Source: Gammaproteobacteria bacterium
Lineage (GTDB): Bacteria > Pseudomonadota > Gammaproteobacteria > Ga0077536
DNA length: 64,000 nt
Direction: 5' to 3'
Assembly (NCBI GenBank): GCA_024234975.1
Contig: JACKNH010000020.1
Location: 1 to 64,000 of the forward strand
Below are positions 23,250-31,551 of the stretch, piece after piece. The position numbers were made by a program, and so were the translations under genes. The notes beneath the pieces were generated by a model. That model did no database searches. It was not told where the DNA came from and saw only the letters and a program-made list of their open reading frames with translations. Positions within the stretch are counted from its first letter, which is position 1; the number at the start of each line of letters is the position of its first letter.

Positions 23250-24395
23250 TTACTTGCGCAGGAAATCGTTGAGGCCCTGCAAGCTGGGGATCTCGCGACT
23301 GATAACATTGAATACCATCAGGATCGGCACGCCGATCAACGCACCTGGCAGCCCGAACACGGCGGTGCTGACGATGACGCTCAGGAATACCAGCGCCGGG
23401 TTCAATGCCATGGCACGCCCGAGGCTGGTGGGGGTGATGAGAAACCCTTCCAGCGCGGTGAGCAGCATGAAACTTCCGGTCAGCACCAGGATGCGCCACA
23501 ACTCGAATTCAGCCAGCAGAGATGCGATGCCCAACCCCACCACGGTGATGACGGGACCGACATAAGGAATGAAATTCAGAATGCCGGTGACCAGCCCCCA
23601 GATCACCGGGTTCGGCAGGCCACAAGCCCACGCAACCAAGCCTGTCGCGCAGCCAAGCAGCGTGTTGATGATCATGATAGTACCGAGATAACGGCTCAAA
23701 TCGGTATTGAGCCCTTTGGTGATCAGCACGATGCGGCGCCGCGTGGCCAAATCGTTGGCCAGCAGCGTTGCTTTTCGGGTCAGTGTGTTCTTGCCGACCA
23801 GCAGGAAGAATGCAGTGAACGACATCAGGGCGATGGTCATCAGAAAGTGCGGCGCATAGGCCATGATGCGATCCACCATGGAATCCTCATCAAGCTCCAC
23901 CCGCATGACCTTCACATCATCGGCGGCGACCGGCGACAGTTGTTCCAGCGCTCTTGCCGCTTCATCCAGTTCACCCAGCGGCTCCTGCAACGTTTCGAGA
24001 TGATCACGTGCCTGCGGCAGGACGGTTGGCGCCCTGCTCAACCAGTCGGCAACCGGTTCGATGGATACTGCGACAGTGCCAATCATGAGCGTAGGCACGA
24101 TGCAGATGATGATGAACGCGCTGATTCCGCGGTAGACGTGATTGCGGGCCAGCTTTTCCACCAGCGGCCCGAACAGAATCGTGATGAAGAATGCGACTAT
24201 GATCGGATAGATGATGTCCGCATTGAAGTGGATGAACAGCAGTATCGCCATGATGAACAAACCATGCAGCGAACAGCGCGCGGATCGCTCCAATAAGATC
24301 TGACGCGTGCGCGGAAGGCGCTCCGGCAATGGCAGTGTGTTGACGTCGCCAAGTGTTTCGTCTTCGACGATGACCGCCTGGGGGATCGCTGACAT
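23250..24395 (-). CDS. AI-2E family transporter (PerM-like permease)
   Basis: The roughly 381-aa membrane protein has paired N-terminal helices, a soluble central stretch (about residues 95-165), and C-terminal helices containing WGLVTGILNFIPYVGPVI, the hallmark of the family, and PGALIGVPILMV near the end. Some members export autoinducer-2, others move Na+/H+ or have unknown substrates. An in-frame GTG lies three codons upstream (24404). It is downstream of the entericidin gene on the same strand. Confidence 0.88.
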   Translation of the reverse strand: MSAIPQAVIVEDETLGDVNTLPLPERLPRTRQILLERSARCSLHGLFIMAILLFIHFNADIIYPIIVAFFITILFGPLVEKLARNHVYRGISAFIIICIVPTLMIGTVAVSIEPVADWLSRAPTVLPQARDHLETLQEPLGELDEAARALEQLSPVAADDVKVMRVELDEDSMVDRIMAYAPHFLMTIALMSFTAFFLLVGKNTLTRKATLLANDLATRRRIVLITKGLNTDLSRYLGTIMIINTLLGCATGLVAWACGLPNPVIWGLVTGILNFIPYVGPVITVVGLGIASLLAEFELWRILVLTGSFMLLTALEGFLITPTSLGRAMALNPALVFLSVIVSTAVFGLPGALIGVPILMVFNVISREIPSLQGLNDFLRK

Positions 24396-24518
24396 GGGTT
24401 GCACCGTTTATCGAGTGAAGTCGCTGATACCGGCAGTGTCCGCGTCAGGTCGGTCTTCGCTGTTGGCTATTTCGACACAGACGCGGCACTGCATGGCTGG
24501 GATCTGATTCCCACGTGC

Positions 24519-24659
24519 TCAGTCTTCCGCGGCGTGCTCAATCGCGTTGCCGGCGGACTCGATGTCTTCTCCCGCACCGGCGATGGTGTTGCAACCGGTC
24601 AGAACGTAGCCGCACAGCGCGACGGCCATCAGGTTTCGCAGCATTATTTTGATATTCAT
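24519..24659 (-). CDS. Entericidin A/B family lipoprotein
   Basis: The 46-aa protein has a lipobox (LTGC, Cys23) followed by the family core NTIAGAGEDIESAGNAIEHA. Entericidins are small envelope lipoproteins (EcnB is a stationary-phase bacteriolysis factor in E. coli). ATG 24659 has AGGAG upstream, and a sigma-54 promoter lies 42 bp upstream. Confidence 0.88.
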   Translation of the reverse strand: MNIKIMLRNLMAVALCGYVLTGCNTIAGAGEDIESAGNAIEHAAED

Positions 24660-24701
24660 GGTGAATCTCCTGTTGTTGGTGAATCGTGCATTTCCGGTAT
24701 T

Positions 24702-24716
24702 GCAAGAGCGGTGCCA
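24702..24716 (-). promoter_or_regulatory. Sigma-54 promoter of the entericidin gene
   Basis: The minus strand reads TGGCACCGCTCTTGC; only one base departs from consensus. The -12 end is 42 bp from the ATG. It may also drive the AI-2E and nucleotidyltransferase genes downstream. Confidence 0.8.
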
Positions 24717-24844
24717 GAATGGTTTTCCCGAGTTCATCCCGACGCCGTTCATGTTGTTGCAAGGCATTGGATCGCAAGAGACATTCGGCGATTCAAGCAG
24801 GCCGTGCAGCAGCTGATCCGGCATTCCCGAACGCGTGCCCTGTA

Positions 24845-24857
24845 TGTAATGGATACA
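24845..24857. promoter_or_regulatory. TGTAA-N4-TACA element upstream of the entericidin promoter
   Basis: TGTAATGGATACA fits the element exactly and is 129 bp upstream of the -24 box. A weaker copy (TGTAAGCCTTGCA on the minus strand) is at 24879-24891. Confidence 0.55.
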
Positions 24858-24911
24858 CATGTCCGGAGGCGTTGCGCGTGCAAGGCTTACAAAGTTTGCA
24901 TAACAGGCCGG

Positions 24912-25085
24912 TTACGACCTCGGGCCGGCAATTGCCCATGCGAGCAGTCCGATGACAGGCAGGACCAGAATCACGATCACCCAGATCACTTTGTTGATGG
25001 TCGGGACGCCGCTCTGTACAACCTTGAGGATTGCAAAAATATCCAGCACGAGAATGACGAGGCCTAACAGGCTGCCGATTTCCAT
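24912..25085 (-). CDS. PLDc_N-type small membrane protein
   Basis: The 57-aa protein has two transmembrane helices (LLGLVILVLDIFAILKVV and KVIWVIVILVLPVIGLLAWAI) joined by a short loop, in the pattern of the phospholipase-D N-terminal/YwiC-like small domain found alone or fused to PLD enzymes. Function unknown. AAGGAG lies 7 bp upstream of the ATG. Confidence 0.8.
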   Translation of the reverse strand: MEIGSLLGLVILVLDIFAILKVVQSGVPTINKVIWVIVILVLPVIGLLAWAIAGPRS

Positions 25086-25135
25086 TGTTGTCTCCTTTAA
25101 CCCTTTGATGCCGACAATCCGGCAAACGAGGTGAT

Positions 25136-25150
25136 TCATAAACCGTGCCA
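25136..25150 (-). promoter_or_regulatory. Sigma-54-like promoter of the PLDc_N gene
   Basis: The minus strand reads TGGCACGGTTTATGA. The -24 half is perfect; the -12 half is weak (ATGA for TTGC). It ends 51 bp before the start codon. Confidence 0.45.
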
Positions 25151-25221
25151 GCCATGTGACGTGATGTGCGCGGGTACGGGTGAAACTCTCCAGCGACCGA
25201 CCTATCATGAGGGCCATGGAT

Positions 25222-26535
25222 ATGGATAACGCTCGCCTCAGCCTGCTCACGGTCAGTGGCGCCACCCTTATCGCCGCGACACTGTTGATCGTGCTCGGGC
25301 TGGACCTCGGATGGGTGGCGCAACACAAGCTTGAGACAACACTGATCAGTGGTGCGCTGCTCGTCACCGTCGCGACATGGGGGATATGGGCAACCTTTCA
25401 GCGCGATGAGAATGCGGCCGACGGCGTCGACCGTGTGCTCGATTCACGTAAACGCGAACTTGCTTATATCGAGCGTGAATTGCTGGTGCGGGAGGAGATG
25501 TTTGCGCGGCGCTGGATTCGCATGGAAACCGCCCTGGATACGCCGATGAGCATCGATCTGCTCGATTCACATCTCGACGACGAGGCATTGGCCCGCCTCA
25601 GTGAGCGCGACCGCGAAGTACTGGCATTGATCGAGAACGAAGCGAAGCGGGCGTTCGATGGCGTACTGGCAAATCGCTATGCAGCGGGCGACGGCGTGAA
25701 CGTACCGTTGATCATGGACGACCTGCACGATTTCATCACCCGCGTCGCCCGCGTCTATCAGCCCGATGCGACAGAGCCGGTGCTGGAGACCAACATCGAA
25801 TTGCTGGCCAAGGCGGTCAGTCGCGCTTGCCTGCATCTACTGGTGAGTATCGAGCGTCTGCCAATGGACTTGCAGCGCTACAACCTTGCCAAGGCCTATC
25901 GACAACTGCGCCGTGCCGCACACTATTACGGCAAGTATCGAAACATTGAACCCTACCTCACGCACGGTATGAATCTCGCGCACATCTCGCGCGTGGCGCT
26001 GGGGGCATCGCCCATTGCTGTCGGCGTGGGTTGGGTTGCCGGCAAGCTCGCGCGCTATGGCGCTTCCACACTTGCCGAGCGCCTGGTGAACAAGCAACTC
26101 GTGGTGTTGATGCATGATTTCGTCAAAGCGATCGGATTCGAGGTAGCGATCGTTTACGGTGGTCACTTCCGCTACCGCGACGCCAATTTCGTTTTCGGCG
26201 TTGAACTGGTTGAGTTGGAAAGTATCCGTGATGACCAGGCCGGTACCGCCGCGGCCATGCGCACGCTCGCGGCCCTTTCGTTGCGCAATGAATATGATCG
26301 GATTTATCTGTTCCGTCTGCTGGCCAGGCGCGCCAGCGCCACGCCCGCGCGGTTCCGTGGCGCGGTAACGCTGACCGACGTCGAACGTCAACGCATTTAC
26401 GGTCAGCTGCTCAAGCATGCGCAGGATAGCGGGTTGGATATGTCCCGACCGCGCGTACTGCGCTGGCAACGCGATATTTCGCGTCGGCTGAATGTCGAAG
26501 TCGCGGATGAAAAGGCGTTGGTTGTTGCCGGCTGA
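25222..26535 (+). CDS. Hypothetical protein with two N-terminal TM helices and a large cytoplasmic region
   Basis: The 437-aa protein has two TM helices (about residues 7-27 and 40-60), then about 375 residues predicted cytoplasmic and mostly helical. Notable stretches are the acidic-basic helix EARLSERDREVLALIENEAKR-type region, a Gly-rich amphipathic stretch (GASPIAVGVGWVAGKLARYG) and AIGFEVAIVYGGHFRYRDANF. I recognise no family. ATG 25222 is chosen because GAGGG lies 7 bp upstream; other ATGs lie at 25207 and 25216. It is divergent from the PLDc_N gene and stands alone. Confidence 0.75.
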   Translation: MDNARLSLLTVSGATLIAATLLIVLGLDLGWVAQHKLETTLISGALLVTVATWGIWATFQRDENAADGVDRVLDSRKRELAYIERELLVREEMFARRWIRMETALDTPMSIDLLDSHLDDEALARLSERDREVLALIENEAKRAFDGVLANRYAAGDGVNVPLIMDDLHDFITRVARVYQPDATEPVLETNIELLAKAVSRACLHLLVSIERLPMDLQRYNLAKAYRQLRRAAHYYGKYRNIEPYLTHGMNLAHISRVALGASPIAVGVGWVAGKLARYGASTLAERLVNKQLVVLMHDFVKAIGFEVAIVYGGHFRYRDANFVFGVELVELESIRDDQAGTAAAMRTLAALSLRNEYDRIYLFRLLARRASATPARFRGAVTLTDVERQRIYGQLLKHAQDSGLDMSRPRVLRWQRDISRRLNVEVADEKALVVAG

Positions 26536-26591
26536 AATGCGCTTGCATTTCGCCATCCGCGGGATTTTCACGCATCTGTTACACACAACGT

Positions 26592-26604
26592 TGTAATTTC
26601 TACC
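26592..26604. promoter_or_regulatory. TGTAA-N4-TACC element upstream of the OmpA/TSP3 gene
   Basis: TGTAATTTCTACC matches the shared element and is 117 bp upstream of the -24 box at 26721. Confidence 0.5.
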
Positions 26605-26720
26605 CGCTTTCGGGGCTTGCCCGGCTGCCGCCGGCAATTGCCAATCGAAAAGTTTTTTACACGCAACCCTCTGGTGAATAAGGAGTAACCACCCGTACAG
26701 GCAGTACGCTGCGCGAAGCA

Positions 26721-26735
26721 TGGCACACCTCCTGC
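26721..26735 (+). promoter_or_regulatory. Sigma-54 promoter of the OmpA/TSP3 gene
   Basis: TGGCACACCTCCTGC departs from consensus at two positions and ends 85 bp before the ATG at 26821. Confidence 0.7.
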
Positions 26736-26820
26736 AACGACTCGTTATCCGCGGTGAACGCCGCGCCCCGGCCGGCACCGGGAATCCAAGACTGGAAAAT
26801 TAAAACGAAGGAGTAGCAAC

Positions 26821-27612
26821 ATGAACGCGCATCTGAAAATCCTGCTGGTCGCCCCGATGGCGCTGCTGGCCGCTTGTGCCACCCAGACCCAGAAACAATA
26901 TGAGAGCTGCGTCGTCGCTTCGATGGCCGCTGGCGGTGGTGCAGGTGGCGCAATCAGTGGTGGCGTCGGTGCCGTTCCGGGCATCGCAGTAGGCGCACTG
27001 GCCTCACAGATCTTCTGTCAGCAGGTGAAATCGACGCCTGAAGTGGTTGCTGCCGCACCGGCGCCGGTCGCCACCGCACCGGCCGATTCCGATCGTGATG
27101 GTGTGACCGACGATCGCGACCGCTGCCCGAATACGCCCGCCGGCACTCGCGTCGACCGCAATGGTTGTCCGCTGGACAGCGACAACGACGGCGTCGCGGA
27201 TTATCAGGACAGCTGCCCGAACACCCCGGCCGGCACCCGTGTCGATGGTCGCGGTTGCCCGGTGGTCGGCGAGAAGATTGTGACGCTGTCGGATGTGAAC
27301 TTCGCTTTCGACAGCGCCCGGTTGCGACTGTCTGAAGCCGAAGAGGAACTGGATGCCGCGATCGAGGCCGTCAAGTCATCGGATGTCTCAGGCCTGGACC
27401 TGGTCGGCCATACCGACAGTGTCGGCAGCGATGCCTACAACCAGGGCCTTTCCGAGCGCCGCGCCCGCTCCGTCCGTGACTACCTCGTCGAACATGGTGT
27501 GAACGCCTCCATGCTGCGAGTCGTCGGCCGCGGTGAGTCCGAGCCCACTGCGACAAACGACACTGAGGAAGGTCGCGCCGAGAACCGCCGCGTCGAGTTC
27601 ATCAAGCACTAA
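26821..27612 (+). CDS. OmpA-family lipoprotein with glycine-zipper and thrombospondin type-3 repeats
   Basis: The 263-aa protein has a lipobox (LAAC, Cys19), a Gly-rich stretch (MAAGGGAGGAISGGVGAVPG) like a glycine zipper, two calcium-binding TSP3 repeats (DSDRDGVTDDRDRCPNTPAG and DSDNDGVADYQDSCPNTPAG) and a C-terminal OmpA domain that binds peptidoglycan, with LDLVGHTDSVGSDAYNQGLS and RRAR. It would anchor the outer membrane to the cell wall. A sigma-54-like promoter lies upstream and two terminator-like hairpins follow. Confidence 0.9.
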   Translation: MNAHLKILLVAPMALLAACATQTQKQYESCVVASMAAGGGAGGAISGGVGAVPGIAVGALASQIFCQQVKSTPEVVAAAPAPVATAPADSDRDGVTDDRDRCPNTPAGTRVDRNGCPLDSDNDGVADYQDSCPNTPAGTRVDGRGCPVVGEKIVTLSDVNFAFDSARLRLSEAEEELDAAIEAVKSSDVSGLDLVGHTDSVGSDAYNQGLSERRARSVRDYLVEHGVNASMLRVVGRGESEPTATNDTEEGRAENRRVEFIKH

Positions 27613-27623
27613 GTCCCCCCAAC

Positions 27624-27649
27624 CGATGCCGGCAGTAATGCCGGCATCG
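27624..27649 (+). terminator. Hairpin after the OmpA/TSP3 gene
   Basis: A 10-bp perfect stem (CGATGCCGGC/GCCGGCATCG) with a 6-nt loop lies 11 bp after the stop. No strong T-run follows. Confidence 0.5.
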
Positions 27650-27656
27650 TCTCCAA

Positions 27657-27701
27657 CACCACGCCGGACAACCCTGGTTGGATGGCGTGGTGCTTTCTTT
27701 T
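27657..27701 (+). terminator. Rho-independent terminator
   Basis: A 9-bp stem (CACCACGCC/GGCGTGGTG) with an 18-nt loop is followed by the T-rich CTTTCTTTTC. Confidence 0.65.
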
Positions 27702-27835
27702 CAGGCTCTTAAAAATCGGCATTGCGCGGTCTGAGGGTACTGCACTGGTCGCGCCGACGGCAGATCCGGGGCGAGTCCGAAACGCATCCAAATCGTTGTG
27801 TGACCCGCCCCGTGAAGTAGGCCTACCCTGGTCGG

Positions 27836-28873
27836 TTAACGTGGTCCCAGCGCTTCTTCGAGCACGGAGTAATCGATAAATCGGGCCAGTTCCTCACGCG
27901 TGCGCGGCGTACGATTGCGCTCCTTAGCGATCCAGACCTCTTCCTTCTCCAGCACATCCAACATGTCCGGCACGATCTGGATCGGGAAGCCCTGCTCGTC
28001 CCAACCTGCCGCGATGTCATCCACGGGATAGCCAATCACCTCGGAGATCTGTGGCCAGTATTTTTCGGGGTCGGTTTTGAGCGCATCGGTTGCAACGGCA
28101 ATGGCGCGAACGAATTCGACAATCGCCTTGCGGCGCGCAGGATCGGCCAGTGCTGTCGCCGTTGTATGCAGGTTGAAAACTTCGCGGTAGATGCTGCGAT
28201 CCTGCAGCACGATGGCGTCGTCACCAAACTCCTCGACAGCGTCGCCCGCCTCGGGCTCCCAGATTGCAACGACATCGGCATCGCCGTTCAGCACGACGTC
28301 GGACATCATATCCATCGCCACGCGCACGTTATCGGCTTTCGGGAACGGCACGAGTTCGACATCGTCTTCGGTCAGGCCGACTGACTCCAGCATCGCCACC
28401 AGATAGTAGTTCGCCGATGTATGGAACGGCGTGATCACCCGCTTGCCTTTGAGATCAGATAACTGCTCGATACCCGCGGAGCGTCGGCCGACCAGCCGGT
28501 AGAACCCTTCCGTCACCGTCATGATGATGCGCAGGTCGGGGTTGACCAGCGATTCCCGCAACAATTGCGTCTCGGCGTTGGTTGCCACCAAGGCGTCGCC
28601 CGCGGTAATCGACCGCACCCCACCTTCGTTGACCTTTACCGGCACCGGATAAAAGTTGCCGGCTGCCACGATGACGGGTGACAGTTCAATCCAGTAGCCG
28701 CCTGAAACTGTCAGCGGCGCAAGCGGTTCTGCGGTCAGAGGCGCTGTAGGTTTCTCTGCGGGTTGCTCGGTGACCGCGGCCTGATCGGGGGCCGGGGAAC
28801 AGGCTGCCAACATGACAGACACAAGACCCGGCATTACCGAGCGTGAGAACGGGAACGGTGATGATTGTTTCAT
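27836..28873 (-). CDS. NitT/TauT-type ABC substrate-binding lipoprotein
   Basis: The 345-aa protein has a lipobox (MLAAC) followed by a Pro/Thr-rich linker and an SsuA/THI5-like periplasmic binding fold (GYWIELSPVIVAAG near the start, RIIMTVTEGFYRLVGR, LKGKRVITPFHTSANYYL, NGDADVVAIWEPEAGD). By family such proteins bind nitrate, taurine, aliphatic sulfonates or thiamine precursors. No permease or ATPase gene is next to it, so the transporter, if any, is elsewhere. Confidence 0.82.
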   Translation of the reverse strand: MKQSSPFPFSRSVMPGLVSVMLAACSPAPDQAAVTEQPAEKPTAPLTAEPLAPLTVSGGYWIELSPVIVAAGNFYPVPVKVNEGGVRSITAGDALVATNAETQLLRESLVNPDLRIIMTVTEGFYRLVGRRSAGIEQLSDLKGKRVITPFHTSANYYLVAMLESVGLTEDDVELVPFPKADNVRVAMDMMSDVVLNGDADVVAIWEPEAGDAVEEFGDDAIVLQDRSIYREVFNLHTTATALADPARRKAIVEFVRAIAVATDALKTDPEKYWPQISEVIGYPVDDIAAGWDEQGFPIQIVPDMLDVLEKEEVWIAKERNRTPRTREELARFIDYSVLEEALGPR

Positions 28874-29208
28874 GGGATTTCCTGAGTTGATTGGTTGGCT
28901 CAGCGTTGCAGGGTATGCGCGGCGGGATCAGAGTCGACTAATCACTGCGTTCTTACGCACTGGCATCCGATGCTTTGCCAGCCGCACCGCGAGATATTTG
29001 CTGTTATTCAGTGCTTGCGCCTCAATAACCACCGGGACGCCGCGAATTCCCGCCGTGGCCAGCATAACAGCCTGAAAGCGCGGACGGGCCGTCCGTTCAC
29101 CGGGTGACGGCATCGGCCACGGCAAACTGCCGCGCACGCGAACTCACTACGAGCCGCGGCGGCCCATGGCGACATCAGGCTCAGGAGCGCGGTGGGGATG
29201 AAAGGAAA
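28874..29208. other. About 335 bp without a recognisable gene
   Basis: Between the start of the solute-binding gene and the tRNA. No convincing frame, repeat or RNA was seen; it should contain the binding-protein promoter. Confidence 0.5.
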
Positions 29209-29285
29209 TGGTGGCTATGGGTGGGCTCGAACCACCGACCTCAGCATTATGAGTGCCGCGCTCTAACCAACTGAGCTACATAGCC
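29209..29285 (-). tRNA. tRNA-Met (CAT), elongator type
   Basis: Read on the minus strand the 77-nt gene begins GGCTATGTAGCTCAG, has a D-loop with AGTTGGTTAGAGC, the anticodon loop CTCATAA (anticodon CAT), a T-arm GTTCGAGCC and a matching acceptor CATAGCC, then A and an encoded CCA. It closely follows E. coli elongator tRNA-Met and lacks the initiator's C1-A72 mispairing. Confidence 0.95.
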
Positions 29286-29353
29286 GGGTGTCGCGCTGCC
29301 GGGAAACGCAGGGTCTGCGGGACCGACAGGCTTTACTACTGCAAGGGGGCGCG

Positions 29354-29382
29354 ATTGTCCGGTGGACGCAAGTCCCTGTCAA
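29354..29382 (-). promoter_or_regulatory. Sigma-70 promoter of tRNA-Met
   Basis: On the minus strand TTGACA (29377-29382) and GACAAT (29354-29359) are separated by exactly 17 bp, about 70 bp upstream of the mature tRNA 5' end. Confidence 0.65.
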
Positions 29383-29421
29383 GTTCAGGGGCGGCTCACG
29401 GCCGCTCTTGCAGGACTGACC

Positions 29422-30066
29422 TCAACGTACGCCGAAGACGACGATGGTCTTGCCACTGACGCTGATGAGGTGCTGGTCTTCCAGCGACTTCAGTACGCGG
29501 CCGACCATTTCGCGCGAGCAACCGACGATGCGACCCAGTTCCTGTCGTGTAATGCGAATCTGCATTCCATCCGGGTGCGTCATTGCGTCCGGCTCCTTGC
29601 ACAGATCCAGCAGCGTGCGGGCGACGCGACCGGACACGTCCATGAACGCCAGATCGCCGATCTTGCGGTTCATGCGGCGCAGGCGATTGGCCAGCTGGCT
29701 GGAGATGGCGAACAACAGGTCGGGGAAGACGGTCGACATGCTCTTCAGCTTGTCGTAGCTGATCTGCGCCACTTCGCAGGCCGTCTTGGCGCGCACCAGG
29801 GCGCTGCGGTTGGTGTGGTCGTTGAACAGGCCGATTTCGCCGAAAAAGTCGCCCGGATTCAGGTAGGCGAGCACCAGCTCACGGCCTTCCTCGTCTTCGA
29901 GCAAAACCGAGACTGAGCCCTTTATGATGTAAAACAGGTCATGCGAAGGCTCGCCCTGGCGGATGATCGTGGCCTTGGATGAAAACGTCCGACGATGGCA
30001 GTGTTCCAGGAATCGTGTGATGGCTTCATCACTATGGGGTGCCTGACGGACACGCTGAATGCTCAA
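29422..30066 (-). CDS. crp: Crp-family transcriptional regulator (CRP/Clp type)
   Basis: The 214-aa protein matches CRP: cyclic-nucleotide domain (IKGSVSVLLEDEEGRELVLAYL, GDFFGEIGLF, then RSALVRAKTACEVAQISY), C-helix and HTH (RITRQELGRIVGCSREMVGR through GKTIVVFGVR). E. coli Glu72, Arg82 and Ser83 are kept, but positions matching Thr127 and Ser128 are Met and Asn (RLRRMNRKIG), so cAMP binding may differ, perhaps as in Xanthomonas Clp, which responds to c-di-GMP. TTG 30066 is preferred because GAGGG lies 7 bp upstream; TTG 30117 is the alternative. Divergent from the yhfA-type gene, as in enterobacteria. Confidence 0.9.
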   Translation of the reverse strand: MSIQRVRQAPHSDEAITRFLEHCHRRTFSSKATIIRQGEPSHDLFYIIKGSVSVLLEDEEGRELVLAYLNPGDFFGEIGLFNDHTNRSALVRAKTACEVAQISYDKLKSMSTVFPDLLFAISSQLANRLRRMNRKIGDLAFMDVSGRVARTLLDLCKEPDAMTHPDGMQIRITRQELGRIVGCSREMVGRVLKSLEDQHLISVSGKTIVVFGVR

Positions 30067-30254
30067 TGGGTTGCCCTCGGATAGCTGTCTACTAGGGGTG
30101 CCGCGGGTACTGCTCAAATCAATCGTTGCGGAATGATACGATAGTTAATCCACATCGCGAAATATCTTGCTTAAGCTGCCGGAAACGGTGACCGCGTGAC
30201 TGGCGGTCCGCCGATGTCTCAGCCAATCAATAACCTGCCAGGAGCCAGTTGCCG

Positions 30255-30674
30255 ATGAAGGCGCAGATCAAATGGGTAGACGGTGCCATGTTCGTGGCTG
30301 AATCAGAAAGCGGCCATGCCGTTGTGATTGACGGGCCGGCCGATGGTGGCGGCCGCAATATGGGCCCGCGCCCGATGGAGTTGGTGCTGATGGGTACCGG
30401 CGCCTGCAGCACCTATGACGTGGTGTCCATTCTGCGCAAAGCCCGGCAGGACATCATTGATTGCCAGGTAGAGCTGAGTGCCGAGCGCGCGGACGCCGTA
30501 CCCGCGGTGTTCACTGCGATCCACATGCATTTCATCGTCAGGGGGCGGCAACTGGCTGAAAACCAGGTGGCGCGGGCGGTCAAGCTGTCAGCGGAGAAAT
30601 ACTGTTCGGCGTCGATCATGCTGGGTGCGGCCGGCGTCAAGGTCACCCATAGCCATGCCGTGGAGGAGGCCTGA
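30255..30674 (+). CDS. yhfA: OsmC-family protein (YhfA type)
   Basis: The 139-aa protein (from ATG 30255) carries the OsmC fold motifs PMELVLMGTGACSTYDVVSIL with a Cys and, near the end, LSAEKYCSASIMLG with the second Cys; these are the peroxidatic/resolving pair of Ohr/OsmC-like peroxidases. Similarity to YhfA is strong along its length. A TTG at 30249 is an alternative start. Next to crp, as in E. coli. Confidence 0.9.
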   Translation: MKAQIKWVDGAMFVAESESGHAVVIDGPADGGGRNMGPRPMELVLMGTGACSTYDVVSILRKARQDIIDCQVELSAERADAVPAVFTAIHMHFIVRGRQLAENQVARAVKLSAEKYCSASIMLGAAGVKVTHSHAVEEA

Positions 30675-30733
30675 ATTGGCGTGCTTCAGCGAAAGCGGGC
30701 GCTCACACCGGCCGCATGGAGCCGCGTGGTAAC

Positions 30734-31456
30734 TTACAACTGGCCTGCCACGCAAGCCAGATAGGCCTGCTCCATATCAGCCGCACCGTGGGCCGCGAGG
30801 AAATCCGCTGGCGCACCGTTGAACCGCACCCTGCCCTGGTCCAGCACCACCAGATCGTCTGCCAACCCGCTGATATCGTTGAGTAAATGACTGGTGAATA
30901 GCAGCGTTCCACCCGCGGCATGGTATTCCTGCAGCGCGAGTTTGATTGCCCGCCGACCCTGGACATCGAGGCCGCTCATGGGCTCGTCGAGCAACAGCAG
31001 CTTCGGGCTGGCCATCAGGCATGCGAGGAGGCCCAGCTTCTGGGCCATGCCCTTGGAGTAAGCCCCTACTGACTTCGAAAGGTCGAGTTCGCCTAAGTCC
31101 AACCTGGCAGCCATGGCCAAGACCGCGTCGGGATTGAGCGCCGTTCCCTGAAGTTCGGCGGTATAGCGAAGGAACTCGTTACCGGTCAGAAAGGCGGGTG
31201 GAATAAACCGCTCGGGCAGAAAAGCGCTGCCGGCGCGTGACCCCGGGTCACCCGGCGCGCGCCCGAAAAGCTGCACGTCACCGGCCGACGGATTCAGGAA
31301 ATCCAGCAGAATCTTGATGAGCGTGGTCTTGCCGGCGCCGTTGGCCCCGACCAGGGCACACGCGGCCCCTTGGGTGACGACAAACGAAACGTCGGCTAAC
31401 ACCTGCCGGTCCCCGAAACGACGACTCAGCGACTTGACGGCAATGGCGTCAGGCAT
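30734..31456 (-). CDS. ABC transporter ATP-binding protein (ABC-2 type)
   Basis: The 240-aa protein has Walker A (GANGAGKTTL), an ABC signature (AYSKGMAQKLG, atypical for LSGGQ), Walker B (LLLLDEPMSGLD) and a switch His (FTSHLL). The single-domain form and atypical signature fit ABC-2 exporters. Its likely membrane partner is at 33147-33908, separated by a pilin gene and a TPR-like gene. Substrate unknown. Confidence 0.88.
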   Translation of the reverse strand: MPDAIAVKSLSRRFGDRQVLADVSFVVTQGAACALVGANGAGKTTLIKILLDFLNPSAGDVQLFGRAPGDPGSRAGSAFLPERFIPPAFLTGNEFLRYTAELQGTALNPDAVLAMAARLDLGELDLSKSVGAYSKGMAQKLGLLACLMASPKLLLLDEPMSGLDVQGRRAIKLALQEYHAAGGTLLFTSHLLNDISGLADDLVVLDQGRVRFNGAPADFLAAHGAADMEQAYLACVAGQL

Positions 31457-31498
31457 TCTTCGGCGTCCTGACGCAGTGGAGGTCCATGCAGAAATGAA

Positions 31499-31521
31499 AC
31501 GGCCCGCACTCGGCGGGCCGT
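31499..31521 (-). terminator. Hairpin terminating the pilin gene
   Basis: A 9-bp stem (ACGGCCCGC/GCGGGCCGT) with a 5-nt loop lies 30 bp after the pilin stop. On the minus strand it is followed by TTTCATTTCTG, a moderately T-rich tail. Confidence 0.55.
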
Positions 31522-31551
31522 CGTTCGAAACCAGTCAGTGGCAGGCAGACG

